Shown here: piece after piece, positions 1-6,407 of the stretch | Layout of the letters: each line of letters starts with the position of its first letter | Numbering within the stretch: position 1 is the stretch's first letter | DNA from: DAIMZI01 sp036734025 | GTDB lineage: Bacteria > Pseudomonadota > Alphaproteobacteria > Rhizobiales > Rhodomicrobiaceae | Direction of reading: 5' to 3' | Assembly: GCA_036734025.1 (NCBI GenBank) | Contig: DAIMZI010000034.1 | Span: forward strand, 1-10,090 | DNA: 10,090 nt | The notes under the pieces: model-generated | Seen by the model: the letters and a program-made list of their open reading frames with translations, nothing else | Told to the model about the DNA's origin: nothing | Database searches by the model: none | Position numbers and translations under genes: made by a program

Positions 1-204
1 GAAGTGAAACTCGAGGAACGGGTCCGCCAGTTCCTTGCGGGTATAGACCGACGTGGCGCCGGAGAGGCGGATGCGCTCTCCCTCCCAGTCATAGGCCCAG
101 AGTGCCCCGTAGCGGCGGCAGACCGTGCAATTGCAGGCCGTGATCGAACCCGCATCGCCGTCGAGCTGCCATTCGACCGCGCCGCAGTGACAGGTACCTT
201 TCAT
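1..204 (-). CDS. GFA (glutathione-dependent formaldehyde-activating)/CENP-V family zinc protein, partial
   Basis: The first 68 codons of a minus-strand gene whose 3' end lies beyond base 1. The start ATG (complement of 202-204) is preceded by an AAAGGA-type ribosome binding site about 8 nt away. The protein begins MKGTCHCGAVEW and continues with a CxC pair at residues 5 and 7 and a CNCTVC cluster at residues 24-29. These are the cysteine ligands of the structural and catalytic zinc sites of the GFA fold (seen directly). The following residues RRYGALWAY also match the family. Family members are usually about 110-160 aa. The founding member Gfa condenses formaldehyde with glutathione, but most homologues have no proven substrate, so only the fold is assigned. 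It reads in the same direction as the YdeI-like gene upstream at 278-898, with a 73-bp gap, and could share its transcript. Confidence 0.88.
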   Translation of the reverse strand, partial: MKGTCHCGAVEWQLDGDAGSITACNCTVCRRYGALWAYDWEGERIRLSGATSVYTRKELADPFLEFHF

Positions 205-277
205 GTCGAAATGTCCTTTCGTGAGTGCCCCTCGACAAAGGAGAAATCGCCGCTTTGCCGTCCGTTGATTTGAAAAC

Positions 278-898
278 TCACCGTTCCGTCGCGCCTTTTC
301 CCGCGATGATGCGTTGTCGAAACTTCGCGATCCGGGCTGTCTTGGTGGCGGACGTCTTGGCGCCGTTCAGATTGACGACATAGCTGTTCCTGCGCCCCGG
401 CGTGAGGGCGTAGAAGGCCTCCGTCAGCTCCGGATCGGCGTCCATCGCCGCCACCAGCTCCTCCGGAAGGTCACGCTCCTGCGGATCGCGGGGCGGCCTG
501 ATCCCCGCTGCCGCATACCCCTTGGCCTCGGCCAGATAGGCACGGATGACAGGGTTCAGCCGAGCCACGTCGTCATTGGCCGTGAAGCAGATCATGTCCG
601 GGTGGCGGGTGTTCGGCCCCTGGCGTTCAAGGACGCGGTCGGGGTCGCCCATCAAGGCGGCATCGAAGAAGGACAGGCGGAAGTCACTCCGCAGGGCTCC
701 GATGATCGCGATGTTGCGTCCGGCGTGCATGTAGCAGGGGTGGCCCCATTTCACTGTCTCTTCCAGACCCGCGTCGCGGCAGATGTGGCGGAGGGCTTCG
801 AGCCCCTCCCGCCAGATCCGGGTCGAGCATTCCGGCGTCGCAAAGCGGCCGCATCGCCCGCAGCCTTTCGTGAAATACTCCTCAATATCGCTGATCAT
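278..898 (-). CDS. YdeI/OmpD-associated family protein (DUF1801-like core)
   Basis: A 206-residue cytoplasmic protein. An open frame continues upstream to about 1135, but I chose the ATG at 898 because the protein from there starts MISDIEEYFTKGCGRCGRF, the usual N terminus of this family, with a weak GGA ribosome binding site. The upstream part of the frame belongs to a decayed neighbouring gene. Residues about 28-125 (WREGLEALRHIC, ETVKWGHPCYMHAGRNIAIIG, SFFDAAL) resemble the DUF1801/YdhG fold. Residues about 144-200 (LPEELVAAMDADPELTEAF, LTPGRRNSYVVNLNGAK, TARIAKFRQRIIAGKG) form the OmdA (YdeI/OmpD-associated) C-terminal segment. The cysteine-rich start (C13, C16, C24) is retained. The biochemical role of the family is not established. 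Some members are linked to stress or membrane-peptide resistance, but nothing here supports a specific substrate. It precedes the GFA gene on the same strand. Confidence 0.88.
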   Translation of the reverse strand: MISDIEEYFTKGCGRCGRFATPECSTRIWREGLEALRHICRDAGLEETVKWGHPCYMHAGRNIAIIGALRSDFRLSFFDAALMGDPDRVLERQGPNTRHPDMICFTANDDVARLNPVIRAYLAEAKGYAAAGIRPPRDPQERDLPEELVAAMDADPELTEAFYALTPGRRNSYVVNLNGAKTSATKTARIAKFRQRIIAGKGATER

Positions 899-925
899 TG
901 TTTCATCCGGGAAGATGTCGCGAGT

Positions 926-1095
926 TTGACATTGTGGCCTCATCGCCCACCACCAATTCAGTGGACGCTCCAGACTGCGAGGAACACCGGTATGGCCTCT
1001 GTGATCCGGCTCCAGGCGCTCCACGGGTTGGCATGGCGCGCCCTGCTCTGCCCGTCCATGCGCATCAGGCGTTCGCAGAAGCGGAATATATCCAT
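926..1095 (-). pseudogene. Frameshifted, truncated remnant of a DUF6653-like gene
   Basis: An ATG at 1095, preceded by a GAGGG-type ribosome binding site, opens a frame beginning MDIFRFCERLMRMD and continuing through RARHANPWSAWSR and LAVWSVH. It stops at a TGA (complement of 958-960) after 45 codons. This resembles the start of DUF6653 proteins, small membrane proteins with a WARHxNPWSxWTR-type motif followed by a WSRxWLGWW-type membrane segment (from memory). Restoring one base near the end of the frame lets it continue as WSRPLNWWWAMRP, which is the expected next part of that pattern. The match then ends, and the frame runs directly into the YdeI-like gene. I therefore read it as a gene broken by a 1-nt frameshift and lacking its C-terminal half. 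The alternative is a genuine 45-residue protein. The frameshift could also be a sequencing error, but the missing C terminus would remain. Confidence 0.55.
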
Positions 1096-1150
1096 CGCTA
1101 CCCTCAGTGTTGATTGTCTCTGCGAACATAAACACCGAGTGGGTCAGTTC

Positions 1151-1207
1151 TCAGTGACAGTCAACAACCGCCATTTTCAAAGACCACCGGACGTTGTTGG
1201 TCGCTGA
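1151..1207. repeat. Imperfect inverted repeat (large stem-loop), possible IS end remnant
   Basis: The arms TCAGTGAC-agt-CAACAAC (1151-1168) and GTTGTTG-GTCGCTGA (1193-1207) pair over 7 + 8 positions, with one G-T pair and a 3-nt bulge, around a 24-nt loop. There is no T-tract on either side, so it is not an intrinsic terminator. On the minus strand the left arm and its flank read TGTTGACTGTCACTGAG followed by AACTGACCCA, which resembles the terminal repeats I remember from IS21-family elements. No transposase is present. The stretch 1096-1263 holds no gene. Confidence 0.45.
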
Positions 1208-1263
1208 CTGGTAGCTAGCATGATGGAGAGATTAAGCTTTTTACTATAAACCATTGAGCTTAT

Positions 1264-1339
1264 TGGTGCCGGCTGCAGGAATCGAACCCGCGACCTACTG
1301 ATTACAAATCAGCCGCTCTACCAACTGAGCTAAGCCGGC
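1264..1339 (-). tRNA. tRNA-Thr (anticodon TGT)
   Basis: On the minus strand the sequence folds as a complete cloverleaf. The 7-bp acceptor stem is GCCGGCT/AGCCGGC, with discriminator A and an encoded CCA (complement of 1264-1266). The D-arm is TAGCTCAGTTGGTAGAGC, the anticodon arm GCTGA-TTTGTAA-TCAGT has TGT at 1306-1304, and the T-arm carries the GGTTCGATTCC consensus. TGT reads ACA and, by wobble, other ACN threonine codons. The gene is 76 nt including CCA. The 3' flank (minus direction) leads into a gene-poor stretch with a broken gene and a possible IS end. tRNA 3' ends are common integration sites, but I see no second copy of the tRNA 3' end in the window. Confidence 0.97.
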
Positions 1340-1413
1340 CTCTGGCGCAGCGCGCCGTCAGGTGGTCCCGCCGCCAACGAATGCTTGCGCTCCGCTACCC
1401 GCGATAAGAGAGT

Positions 1414-1441
1414 CTTATACCGCCTGCGCCCGATGTCGCAA
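1414..1441 (-). promoter_or_regulatory. Predicted sigma-70-type promoter for tRNA-Thr
   Basis: On the minus strand, TTGCGA (complement of 1436-1441) is separated by 16 bp from TATAAG (complement of 1414-1419). The predicted transcription start near 1407 would give a leader of about 65 nt before the tRNA. The -10 box overlaps a 15-bp palindrome ATAAGA-GAG-TCTTAT (1404-1418). Both lie between the dehydrogenase stop codon and the tRNA, so the tRNA need not depend on the upstream gene. The boxes are read by eye and are unverified. Confidence 0.45.
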
Positions 1442-1454
1442 GCCGCCTGCGCGC

Positions 1455-2660
1455 TCACTCGACAGGCTCGATCCGCAACATCATGCCGGATCGGTCATCC
1501 GTCAGCACGTAAAGATTGCCGTCCGGGCCCTGGCGCACATCGCGGATGCGCTCATTGAGTTCGCCAAGCAGTTCTTCCTGCTCGACCACCGTGTCGCCGT
1601 CGAGTTTGAGACGGCGCAGGTGCCGGTGCGCCAGCGCGCCCATGAAGATGTCGCCTTTCCATCCGGGAAACCTGTCGCCGGAATAAAATGTCATGCCGCT
1701 GGGCGCGATAGACGGGTCCCAGTAGACCACGGGCTGCTCCATGCCGGGCGCGTGGGTCTTGTCGGAGATGATCGCGCCGGAATAGTCGATCCCGTAGGTG
1801 ATCGCCGGCCAGCCGTAGTTCGCCCCCGGCTTCAGGATGTTCAGTTCGTCACCGCCGCGCGGCCCGTGCTCCTGCTCCCAGATGGTGCTGGTGCCGGGGC
1901 GCAGCGCTATGCCCTGCACGTTGCGGTGGCCATAGGAGTAGATTTCCGGGCGCGCGCCGTCCTGGCCGACAAACGGGTTGTCAGCCGGCACAGTTCCGTC
2001 GTCGTTGATGCGGATAACCTTGCCGATATGATCATCCAGGCGCTGCGCGCGCTGCATCAGGCTGTAACGGTCGCCAAGCGTCAGGAACAGCGTGCCATCC
2101 GGCGCAAACAGCAGCCGGCCGCCATAATGCGCGGAGCCGCTGGTCTTGGGCTCGGCGACGAAGATGGTCTCGACGTCGGTCAGGCGGTGGCCTTCCAGAT
2201 CGAGCCTTGCGCGCGCGGCCTCGGTGTTGCGGGCGGCATTGGTGCCGGCGGAAAATGATAAATAGATCAGCCTGTTCTCGGCGAAGTCGGGATGCAGCGC
2301 CACATCGAGCAAACCGCCCTGGCCGCCGACACTGATATCGGGAAGGCCGGCGATGGGGCGCTCATCCAGCTTGCCGTCGCGGATGAGGCGCAGCCGCCCG
2401 TCGCGTTCGGTCACCAGAATGTCGCCACCGGGTAGAAACGCCATGCCCCACGGATGGACCAGACCCTCGACCATATTGACCACGCGGTAGTCATGATGCT
2501 GCGAGCTGAAGACATCTTGTGCGCCGGCGCGCGGCGTCCACAACGCGATCAGGGCAGCAAGCGCCACCAGGCCCATGGCCAGCACGGCGCTGCGTCGCGG
2601 CTGAAGGCGCAAATCATCATCCGCAACAGGCTTGGCTCGCGCTCTGGCATCCATTGTCAT
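1455..2660 (-). CDS. PQQ-dependent sugar (aldose) dehydrogenase, glucose/sorbosone dehydrogenase family
   Basis: A 401-aa six-bladed beta-propeller quinoprotein of the soluble aldose sugar dehydrogenase type (YliI/Asd-like, GSDH domain). Members oxidise sugars in the periplasm using PQQ and calcium. Residues 1-22 are charged. Residues 24-41 form a hydrophobic segment ending in RAGAQD, which fits either a long signal peptide or an N-terminal membrane anchor. The propeller then shows the family landmarks in order: GLVHPWGMAFLPGG (67-79), TERDGRL (84-90), GGQGGLLDVALHPDF (112-126), SAHYGGRLLFAPDG (176-189), YSYGHRNVQG (241-250), EHGPRGGDELN (264-274), NYGWP (281-285), PSIAPSGMTFY (316-326) and RIRDVRQGPDGNLYVLTD (371-388). 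The His residues in HPWG and SAHYGG are likely active-site positions, though I cannot align them precisely. A clear GAGGAGA ribosome binding site (complement of 2666-2672) sits 5 nt before the ATG. No PQQ synthesis genes lie nearby. Confidence 0.93.
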   Translation of the reverse strand: MTMDARARAKPVADDDLRLQPRRSAVLAMGLVALAALIALWTPRAGAQDVFSSQHHDYRVVNMVEGLVHPWGMAFLPGGDILVTERDGRLRLIRDGKLDERPIAGLPDISVGGQGGLLDVALHPDFAENRLIYLSFSAGTNAARNTEAARARLDLEGHRLTDVETIFVAEPKTSGSAHYGGRLLFAPDGTLFLTLGDRYSLMQRAQRLDDHIGKVIRINDDGTVPADNPFVGQDGARPEIYSYGHRNVQGIALRPGTSTIWEQEHGPRGGDELNILKPGANYGWPAITYGIDYSGAIISDKTHAPGMEQPVVYWDPSIAPSGMTFYSGDRFPGWKGDIFMGALAHRHLRRLKLDGDTVVEQEELLGELNERIRDVRQGPDGNLYVLTDDRSGMMLRIEPVE

Positions 2661-2802
2661 AGGTGTCTCCTCGTCTTGTGCTGCTGATATGCGGGAGATG
2701 GTTATCGAACCGCGCCGGGTCCACCATGCACATGTTCTGACGCGCCGCTTTCGGCCGGCATACCCCCTTGTGATGTCGCCATGTGGCGGCTTTCAGGCGG
2801 CG

Positions 2803-2832
2803 TTGACAAGCCAGTCTGGATGATGGCATCTG
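2803..2832 (+). promoter_or_regulatory. Possible promoter of otsB
   Basis: A perfect -35 hexamer TTGACA at 2803-2808 lies in the spacer between the divergent dehydrogenase and otsB. About 17-18 bp downstream (2826-2832) there is only a poor -10 match. Alphaproteobacterial promoters often keep a strong -35 and a weak -10. A start near 2838 would leave a leader of about 20-30 nt before otsB. Confidence 0.3.
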
Positions 2833-2857
2833 GGCCGCGCTTGCTGAAACCCCGCGG

Positions 2858-3661
2858 ATGACCGGCATGAACATTCTTTCCGCGCTGGAGCGCACCCAAG
2901 ACATCGCGGCGGCACTCAGCCGGCAGCCATTTGCAGTATGTCTGGATTTCGACGGCACGCTGAGCGAGATCAAGCCACACCCGGAAGACGCGGTGCCCAT
3001 CGCCGGCATGCGCGATGCCGTTGTGGATCTCGCTTCGCTCTGCCCTGTCGCGATCGTAACCGGACGCCAGCTCAGCGATGCGCGGGCCCTCATGGATGGC
3101 GAGCTAATTTTCGCGGCAAGCCACGGGGTCGAGGTGCAGTTTCCGGGCGAGCCGGCCCAGTCCTATGGCCCAGCGCAGGACTATCGCGAAGCGGTGGCCA
3201 GCCTCGCCCATGCCGCCGAGGCTATGGTTGCCGGGATCAGCGGCCTGCTGATCGAGCGCAAGCCCTTCTCCACCGCCATTCATTTCCGCATGGTTGGCGA
3301 GCAGGACCAGGCCAGGGTCAGCACCCTCATCGCCGATCTGGAAAAAACCCATCCCGAACTTCGCCTGCTCAAGGGCAAGATGGTCGCCGAGTTTCAGCCA
3401 CGGCTTGACTGGGACAAGGGCAAGGCGGTCATGGCGCTTGCCGAGCGTCTGGCGATATCGCGTGCCGGCCTTGCCTATATCGGCGATGACGTGACGGATG
3501 AGGACGCCTTCCGAGAACTGGCCGACGAGGGCATCGGCATTCTGGTGGCCGAGCAGCCGCGTGAGACCGCCGCGCGCTATCATTTGCGCGATCCATCACA
3601 GGTGCTCCAGTTCCTGATCGGCCTGACCGCCGCGCTGCGCGCCTTGCAGACGCAATCGTGA
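2858..3661 (+). CDS. otsB: Trehalose-6-phosphate phosphatase
   Basis: A 267-aa HAD-superfamily (type IIB cap) phosphatase that removes phosphate from trehalose-6-phosphate, the last step of the OtsA/OtsB route to trehalose, an osmo- and desiccation protectant in the cytoplasm. HAD motif I is CLDFDGTLSEI (28-38; nucleophile D30, acid/base D32), motif II is IVTGR (66-70), and motif III lysine lies in WDKGKAV (185-191). Motif IV is YIGDDVTDEDAF (207-218), with Mg2+-binding D210/D211 and the OtsB signature spacing. The cap region includes ERKPFSTAIHFR (133-144). The length is normal. The start could be the ATG at 2858 or the one three codons later (2867); neither has a strong ribosome binding site. 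The DUF1045 gene follows 16 bp after its stop, so the two are probably co-transcribed. No otsA is in the window, so trehalose-6-phosphate must be made elsewhere. Confidence 0.95.
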   Translation: MTGMNILSALERTQDIAAALSRQPFAVCLDFDGTLSEIKPHPEDAVPIAGMRDAVVDLASLCPVAIVTGRQLSDARALMDGELIFAASHGVEVQFPGEPAQSYGPAQDYREAVASLAHAAEAMVAGISGLLIERKPFSTAIHFRMVGEQDQARVSTLIADLEKTHPELRLLKGKMVAEFQPRLDWDKGKAVMALAERLAISRAGLAYIGDDVTDEDAFRELADEGIGILVAEQPRETAARYHLRDPSQVLQFLIGLTAALRALQTQS

Positions 3662-3677
3662 CGGGGTGGGCAGCATC

Positions 3678-4373
3678 ATGAGCGGCAGCGAGTATCTGCG
3701 CTATTCTATCTTCTGGCTGCCCGATGACGACGGCGAACTTGCGGAATTCGGGCGGCAATGGTTTGGCACCGATTGGCATGGCAACCGCTGCGCACGCGCC
3801 GATTTCGGCCTCCCCGACACGTTGAGGCTTGCGGCGGTTCAGCGCCCGTCGCGCTACACGCTGCATGCGACGATGAAGGCGCCGTTCCGGCTTGAACCGT
3901 CGTACGGGCAACATGGGCTCATCGACGCGCTGAGGACATTTTGCGCGCGGCGGGCGCGGCGCATGGCCGGACCTTTGCGCCTGGTGAAGTTTGACAGGTA
4001 TCTGACCCTTGTGCCGGACACGCCCAAAGCGGGGCTCGACTGGCTTGCCAGCGAGTGCGTCACGGCCTTTGATCCGTTTCGCGCCGCGCCTGATGAGACC
4101 GAGCGTCAGCGCTTCAGCACATCGGGATTGAGCGCGCGCCAGGCCCAATATGCGGCCTCTTTCGGCTATCCCCACGTGCTGGCCGACTTTGAGTTTCACA
4201 TCACGCTGGCGGGGCCGCTCAGCGCGCCTGAACTGGACATTGTGGAACAGGCGCTGCGGCCCAAGCTGGCGGCCCTTCTTGCCCCCCCTCTGCGCGTTGA
4301 CAGCCTGTGCCTGTTGGGGGATCGCGGCGGCGACGCTCCGTTCGAACTTATCGAGCGCTTTGCGCTGCGCTGA
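3678..4373 (+). CDS. DUF1045 protein, 2H phosphoesterase fold (phosphonate-operon associated family)
   Basis: A 231-aa protein with the two HxT motifs of the 2H phosphoesterase/2'-5' RNA ligase-like superfamily: YTLHATMKAPF (HAT at 63-65) and FEFHITLAGPL (HIT at 174-176). They are about 110 residues apart, and the N terminus YLRYSIFWLP is typical of DUF1045 (TIGR03223, putative phosphonate metabolism protein). Its relatives commonly sit beside phnM/phnN in alphaproteobacterial phosphonate clusters, but their reaction is not established. I chose the ATG at 3678 because a G-rich GGGGTGG element (3663-3669) sits about 8 nt upstream; a GTG at 3666 in the same frame would add four residues. It lies close behind otsB and converges with phnM, whose stop is only 27 bp away, with no visible terminator between them. 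Co-transcription with otsB but not phnM is unusual. Confidence 0.85.
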   Translation: MSGSEYLRYSIFWLPDDDGELAEFGRQWFGTDWHGNRCARADFGLPDTLRLAAVQRPSRYTLHATMKAPFRLEPSYGQHGLIDALRTFCARRARRMAGPLRLVKFDRYLTLVPDTPKAGLDWLASECVTAFDPFRAAPDETERQRFSTSGLSARQAQYAASFGYPHVLADFEFHITLAGPLSAPELDIVEQALRPKLAALLAPPLRVDSLCLLGDRGGDAPFELIERFALR

Positions 4374-4400
4374 TGGCCGGTCCAGCGGGTTCGCCAGGGG

Positions 4401-5528
4401 TCAGGCCACGCGCACACCGGCGCGCCACACCGAGCGGATGTCCGGCAGCCCGCCGCGATCGTGAAACCACACCAGGTCGGCGCGCAGGCCGAGCGCGATT
4501 TCGCCCCGGTCATCGAGACGCACGGCCCGTGCCGGGTTGCGGGTCGCCATGGCGATGGCGCGCGGCAAAGATACCCCGGCATCCGAGCCGGCCAGCGCCA
4601 GCGCGCCATGAAGCAGCGAAGACGGTACATAATCACTCGATATGATGTCCAGAAGGCTGTCGCCGGCCAGCTCCATCGCCGACACATTGCCGTAATGCGA
4701 TTTGCCGCGCACGATGTTGGGGCCGCCCATGAGCACCTGAATGCCGTTTTCATGCGCTGCGCGCGCGGCGTCTAGCGTCGTCGGGAATTCGGCAATGGCG
4801 ACGCCGTCATCAACCGCCTCGGCGATGTGTTCCAGCGTGGCGTCGTCATGGCTGGCCAGGCAATGGCCATGGGCGCGCGCCATCTGCACGATCCCGCGGC
4901 GATTGGCACCGCTGTAGGTGCGCTGATCGTTCCGGCGCTGCTCCATGAACTGCGCGATCTCTTCGTCGGTGAAGTTGAACAGGCCCTGATAGTAATCGGC
5001 ATAGAGCTTGGCATCGGCAAACTGCCGCTGGCCGGGTGTGTGGTCCATCAGCGACATGAGCCGAACACGGGGATGGCCGGCCAGCGGCTCCAGCATGTTC
5101 AGCGTGTTGGAATAGCTCAACTCGCAGCGCCAATGCAGGAAATGATCCGCCAGCAGAACTCCGGCGGCGCGCTGACGCTCCACGGCGTCGGCCATCTGGC
5201 CGAGCAACTCGACGCGCATCGACTTGGCGTGCACCTCGCCTACGCAGATGGCATTGAAGACCGTGGTGATACCCACTCCGATGATCTCTCGGTCATGGGC
5301 GATGACACCTGCATCGGCCGGCCAGTAGGTCTGCGGGCGCGGCACGACATGGCGTTCCAGATTATCGGTGTGCAACTCCACCAGGCCGGGGATCAGCAGC
5401 CCGCCGTCCAGATCAAGTGCGCTTGTTGAATGCGATACGCCGCGGTCCATCTCGGCGATGCGGCCCTCGCGGATGACGACGGTGCCGAACATGACGTCAT
5501 CGGCCAGAACCACGCGGGCATTCGTCAA
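4401..5528 (-). CDS. phnM: Alpha-D-ribose 1-methylphosphonate 5-triphosphate diphosphatase
   Basis: A 375-aa amidohydrolase-fold metalloenzyme of the C-P lyase pathway. It releases diphosphate from ribose 1-alkylphosphonate 5-triphosphate before C-P bond cleavage by PhnJ. Family landmarks run the full length: GGLLIPGLVELHTDNLERH (42-60, metal-binding HTDN), HDREIIGVGITTVFNA (78-93), CELSYSNTL (135-143), LMSLMDHTPGQRQF (157-170), LASHDDAT (224-231), AEFPTTLDAARA (246-257), LMGGPNIVRGKSH (266-278), LLDIISSDYVPSSLL (292-306) and NPARAVRL (331-338). It aligns end to end with E. coli PhnM as I recall it. Upstream of the TTG at 5528 the frame hits a stop within 10 codons and contains no ATG or GTG, so TTG is the likely start, giving MTNARVVLAD. 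A weak AGG lies just upstream. No other C-P lyase genes are visible, so the core complex must be encoded elsewhere, or this is an orphan. Confidence 0.95.
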   Translation of the reverse strand: MTNARVVLADDVMFGTVVIREGRIAEMDRGVSHSTSALDLDGGLLIPGLVELHTDNLERHVVPRPQTYWPADAGVIAHDREIIGVGITTVFNAICVGEVHAKSMRVELLGQMADAVERQRAAGVLLADHFLHWRCELSYSNTLNMLEPLAGHPRVRLMSLMDHTPGQRQFADAKLYADYYQGLFNFTDEEIAQFMEQRRNDQRTYSGANRRGIVQMARAHGHCLASHDDATLEHIAEAVDDGVAIAEFPTTLDAARAAHENGIQVLMGGPNIVRGKSHYGNVSAMELAGDSLLDIISSDYVPSSLLHGALALAGSDAGVSLPRAIAMATRNPARAVRLDDRGEIALGLRADLVWFHDRGGLPDIRSVWRAGVRVA

Positions 5529-5591
5529 AACCTGTTCTATGATTTCGAATGCCCCTCAATCCGGTTCAGACTCTTATCCAAACGCACGCCT

Positions 5592-5620
5592 TTTATAGCT
5601 CAGGCATCGCGCTTCTGGAA
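5592..5620 (-). promoter_or_regulatory. Predicted promoter of phnM
   Basis: On the minus strand TTCCAG (complement of 5615-5620) is followed after 17 bp by TATAAA (complement of 5592-5597). A start near 5585 gives a leader of about 55 nt before the TTG codon of phnM. No recognisable Pho box was found by eye. Confidence 0.42.
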
Positions 5621-5851
5621 CCCGGAGATCGGCGGCATAACGCCATCGGCCGCGGGCCGCGAGCCGGGCCGGGATGCGGCTTGAGGATCGTCGTGCCGGC
5701 AGGTTTTACACAGGGGCTGTGTGCTGTTTGCACGTGTCAATATTTTTTGGTGCGCAAGCCATGTTTTCGACACATGCGCGGTAGATAAGTTACACATCAC
5801 GAGAGGCGGAATTGCTCTCCTCGATTTCCGCTCCAAACCGGCGAGGACAAC
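5621..5851. other. Intergenic region between phnM and the small gene, with short palindromes
   Basis: No gene is visible on either strand. It contains a 15-bp palindrome ACACAG-GGG-CTGTGT at 5708-5722, followed about 20 bp later by a run of six T (5743-5748). The spacing is too long for a classic terminator. Further short complementary pairs are GCGCA/TGCGC (5752-5756, 5775-5779) and GCGGAA/TTCCGC (5806-5811, 5826-5831). The last would form a small leader hairpin just upstream of the ribosome binding site of the 64-aa gene. The AT-rich stretch around 5740-5800 probably holds that gene's promoter, but I could not pick convincing -35/-10 boxes. Confidence 0.35.
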
Positions 5852-6046
5852 ATGCCCGATTATGGCGACATTCTGAGGTACATGGCGAAGACCCCGCCAC
5901 TGAATGAAGCCGAGCGTCAGCTCCACGCGTCCCTGTTGGAGTTGCTCGCGCAATGTCTTAGAGCCGATGAAGTAGATGTCGTGATCGATCAGGTGCCCTT
6001 GTCCGAGCGTTTTCCGGATCGCTCCATGGCCCTGCGAATGAGCTGA
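5852..6046 (+). CDS. Small hypothetical protein (64 aa)
   Basis: I do not recognise a family. The frame starts at ATG 5852 behind a clear GCGAGGA ribosome binding site (5841-5847) with good spacing. It encodes a soluble, helix-prone, somewhat acidic protein starting MPDYGDILRYMAKTPPLNEA, with a leucine-rich middle (LHASLLELLAQCL, residues 24-36) and no signal peptide or membrane segment. Codon third positions are GC-leaning like the neighbours, though less strongly. It stands alone between intergenic regions. The ribosome binding site and composition favour a real gene. Without homology it could still be chance. Confidence 0.55.
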   Translation: MPDYGDILRYMAKTPPLNEAERQLHASLLELLAQCLRADEVDVVIDQVPLSERFPDRSMALRMS

Positions 6047-6240
6047 TCACGAACGGGCTTAGTAAGCGTTGCGTGTGCGTCGCGTGTGCGTTGTCCGTGT
6101 AGGCGAGTGGCGTCTGGTAGGTGTAGCGTAAAACCGTAACCGGGCTCGACAGGCCCGTTCAGCCAGCCAGCAATTGCACTTGAACGTGGATGCGCGGTTG
6201 GTCGGATCGGGACCGTCATTGCGCCGGATCAAAGAGCGAA

Positions 6241-6283
6241 GGCCAGACAAACCGAACGTATGCGTATCACGGCTTGTCTGGCC
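6241..6283. repeat. Inverted repeat, 13-nt arms with one mismatch
   Basis: GGCCAGACAAACC (6241-6253) pairs with GGCTTGTCTGGCC (6271-6283). The outer 10 bp pair perfectly, followed by one mismatch and two more G-C pairs, around a 17-nt loop. No T-run follows on either strand, so it is not a standard terminator. It could be a structured RNA element, a protein-binding site or a dispersed palindromic repeat unit. Confidence 0.6.
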
Positions 6284-6407
6284 GGACCCGGCAAGGCGAA
6301 TAGCGAAATGCCCCCTCAAGCGCCTGTGCGCCGCCGCCTCGGGTCTTGTTTGATGTCGGAATGTGTGGTGGCCCGCCTCTCCCCGCGGCGCGCCGCCGCC
6401 ACGATCT

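Noticed and set aside
314..1207. Long plus-strand open frame of 297 codons
   Set aside because: It is antisense to the YdeI-like gene, whose family motifs are clear on the minus strand. It has no family features and an Arg/Gly-rich composition typical of a shadow frame in GC-rich DNA.
1233..1262. Inverted repeat TAAGCT/AGCTTA next to the tRNA 3' end
   Set aside because: The arms are only 6 bp and AT-rich, with an 18-nt loop and no proper T-tract. It is likely chance and not a reliable tRNA terminator.
1362..2258. Plus-strand open frame of 298 codons
   Set aside because: It is the antisense of the PQQ dehydrogenase and overlaps its conserved propeller motifs. There is no ribosome binding site or recognisable domain.
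6071..6091. GCGTGTGCGT repeated twice, considered as the start of a repeat array
   Set aside because: Only two units, 11 bp apart with no spacers. It is not a CRISPR array or an iteron set.
6059..6319. Minus-strand 86-codon frame
   Set aside because: It is Arg/Thr-rich with no start signal and overlaps another open frame (5989-6219) on the same strand. No family is recognised, so I treat it as chance.
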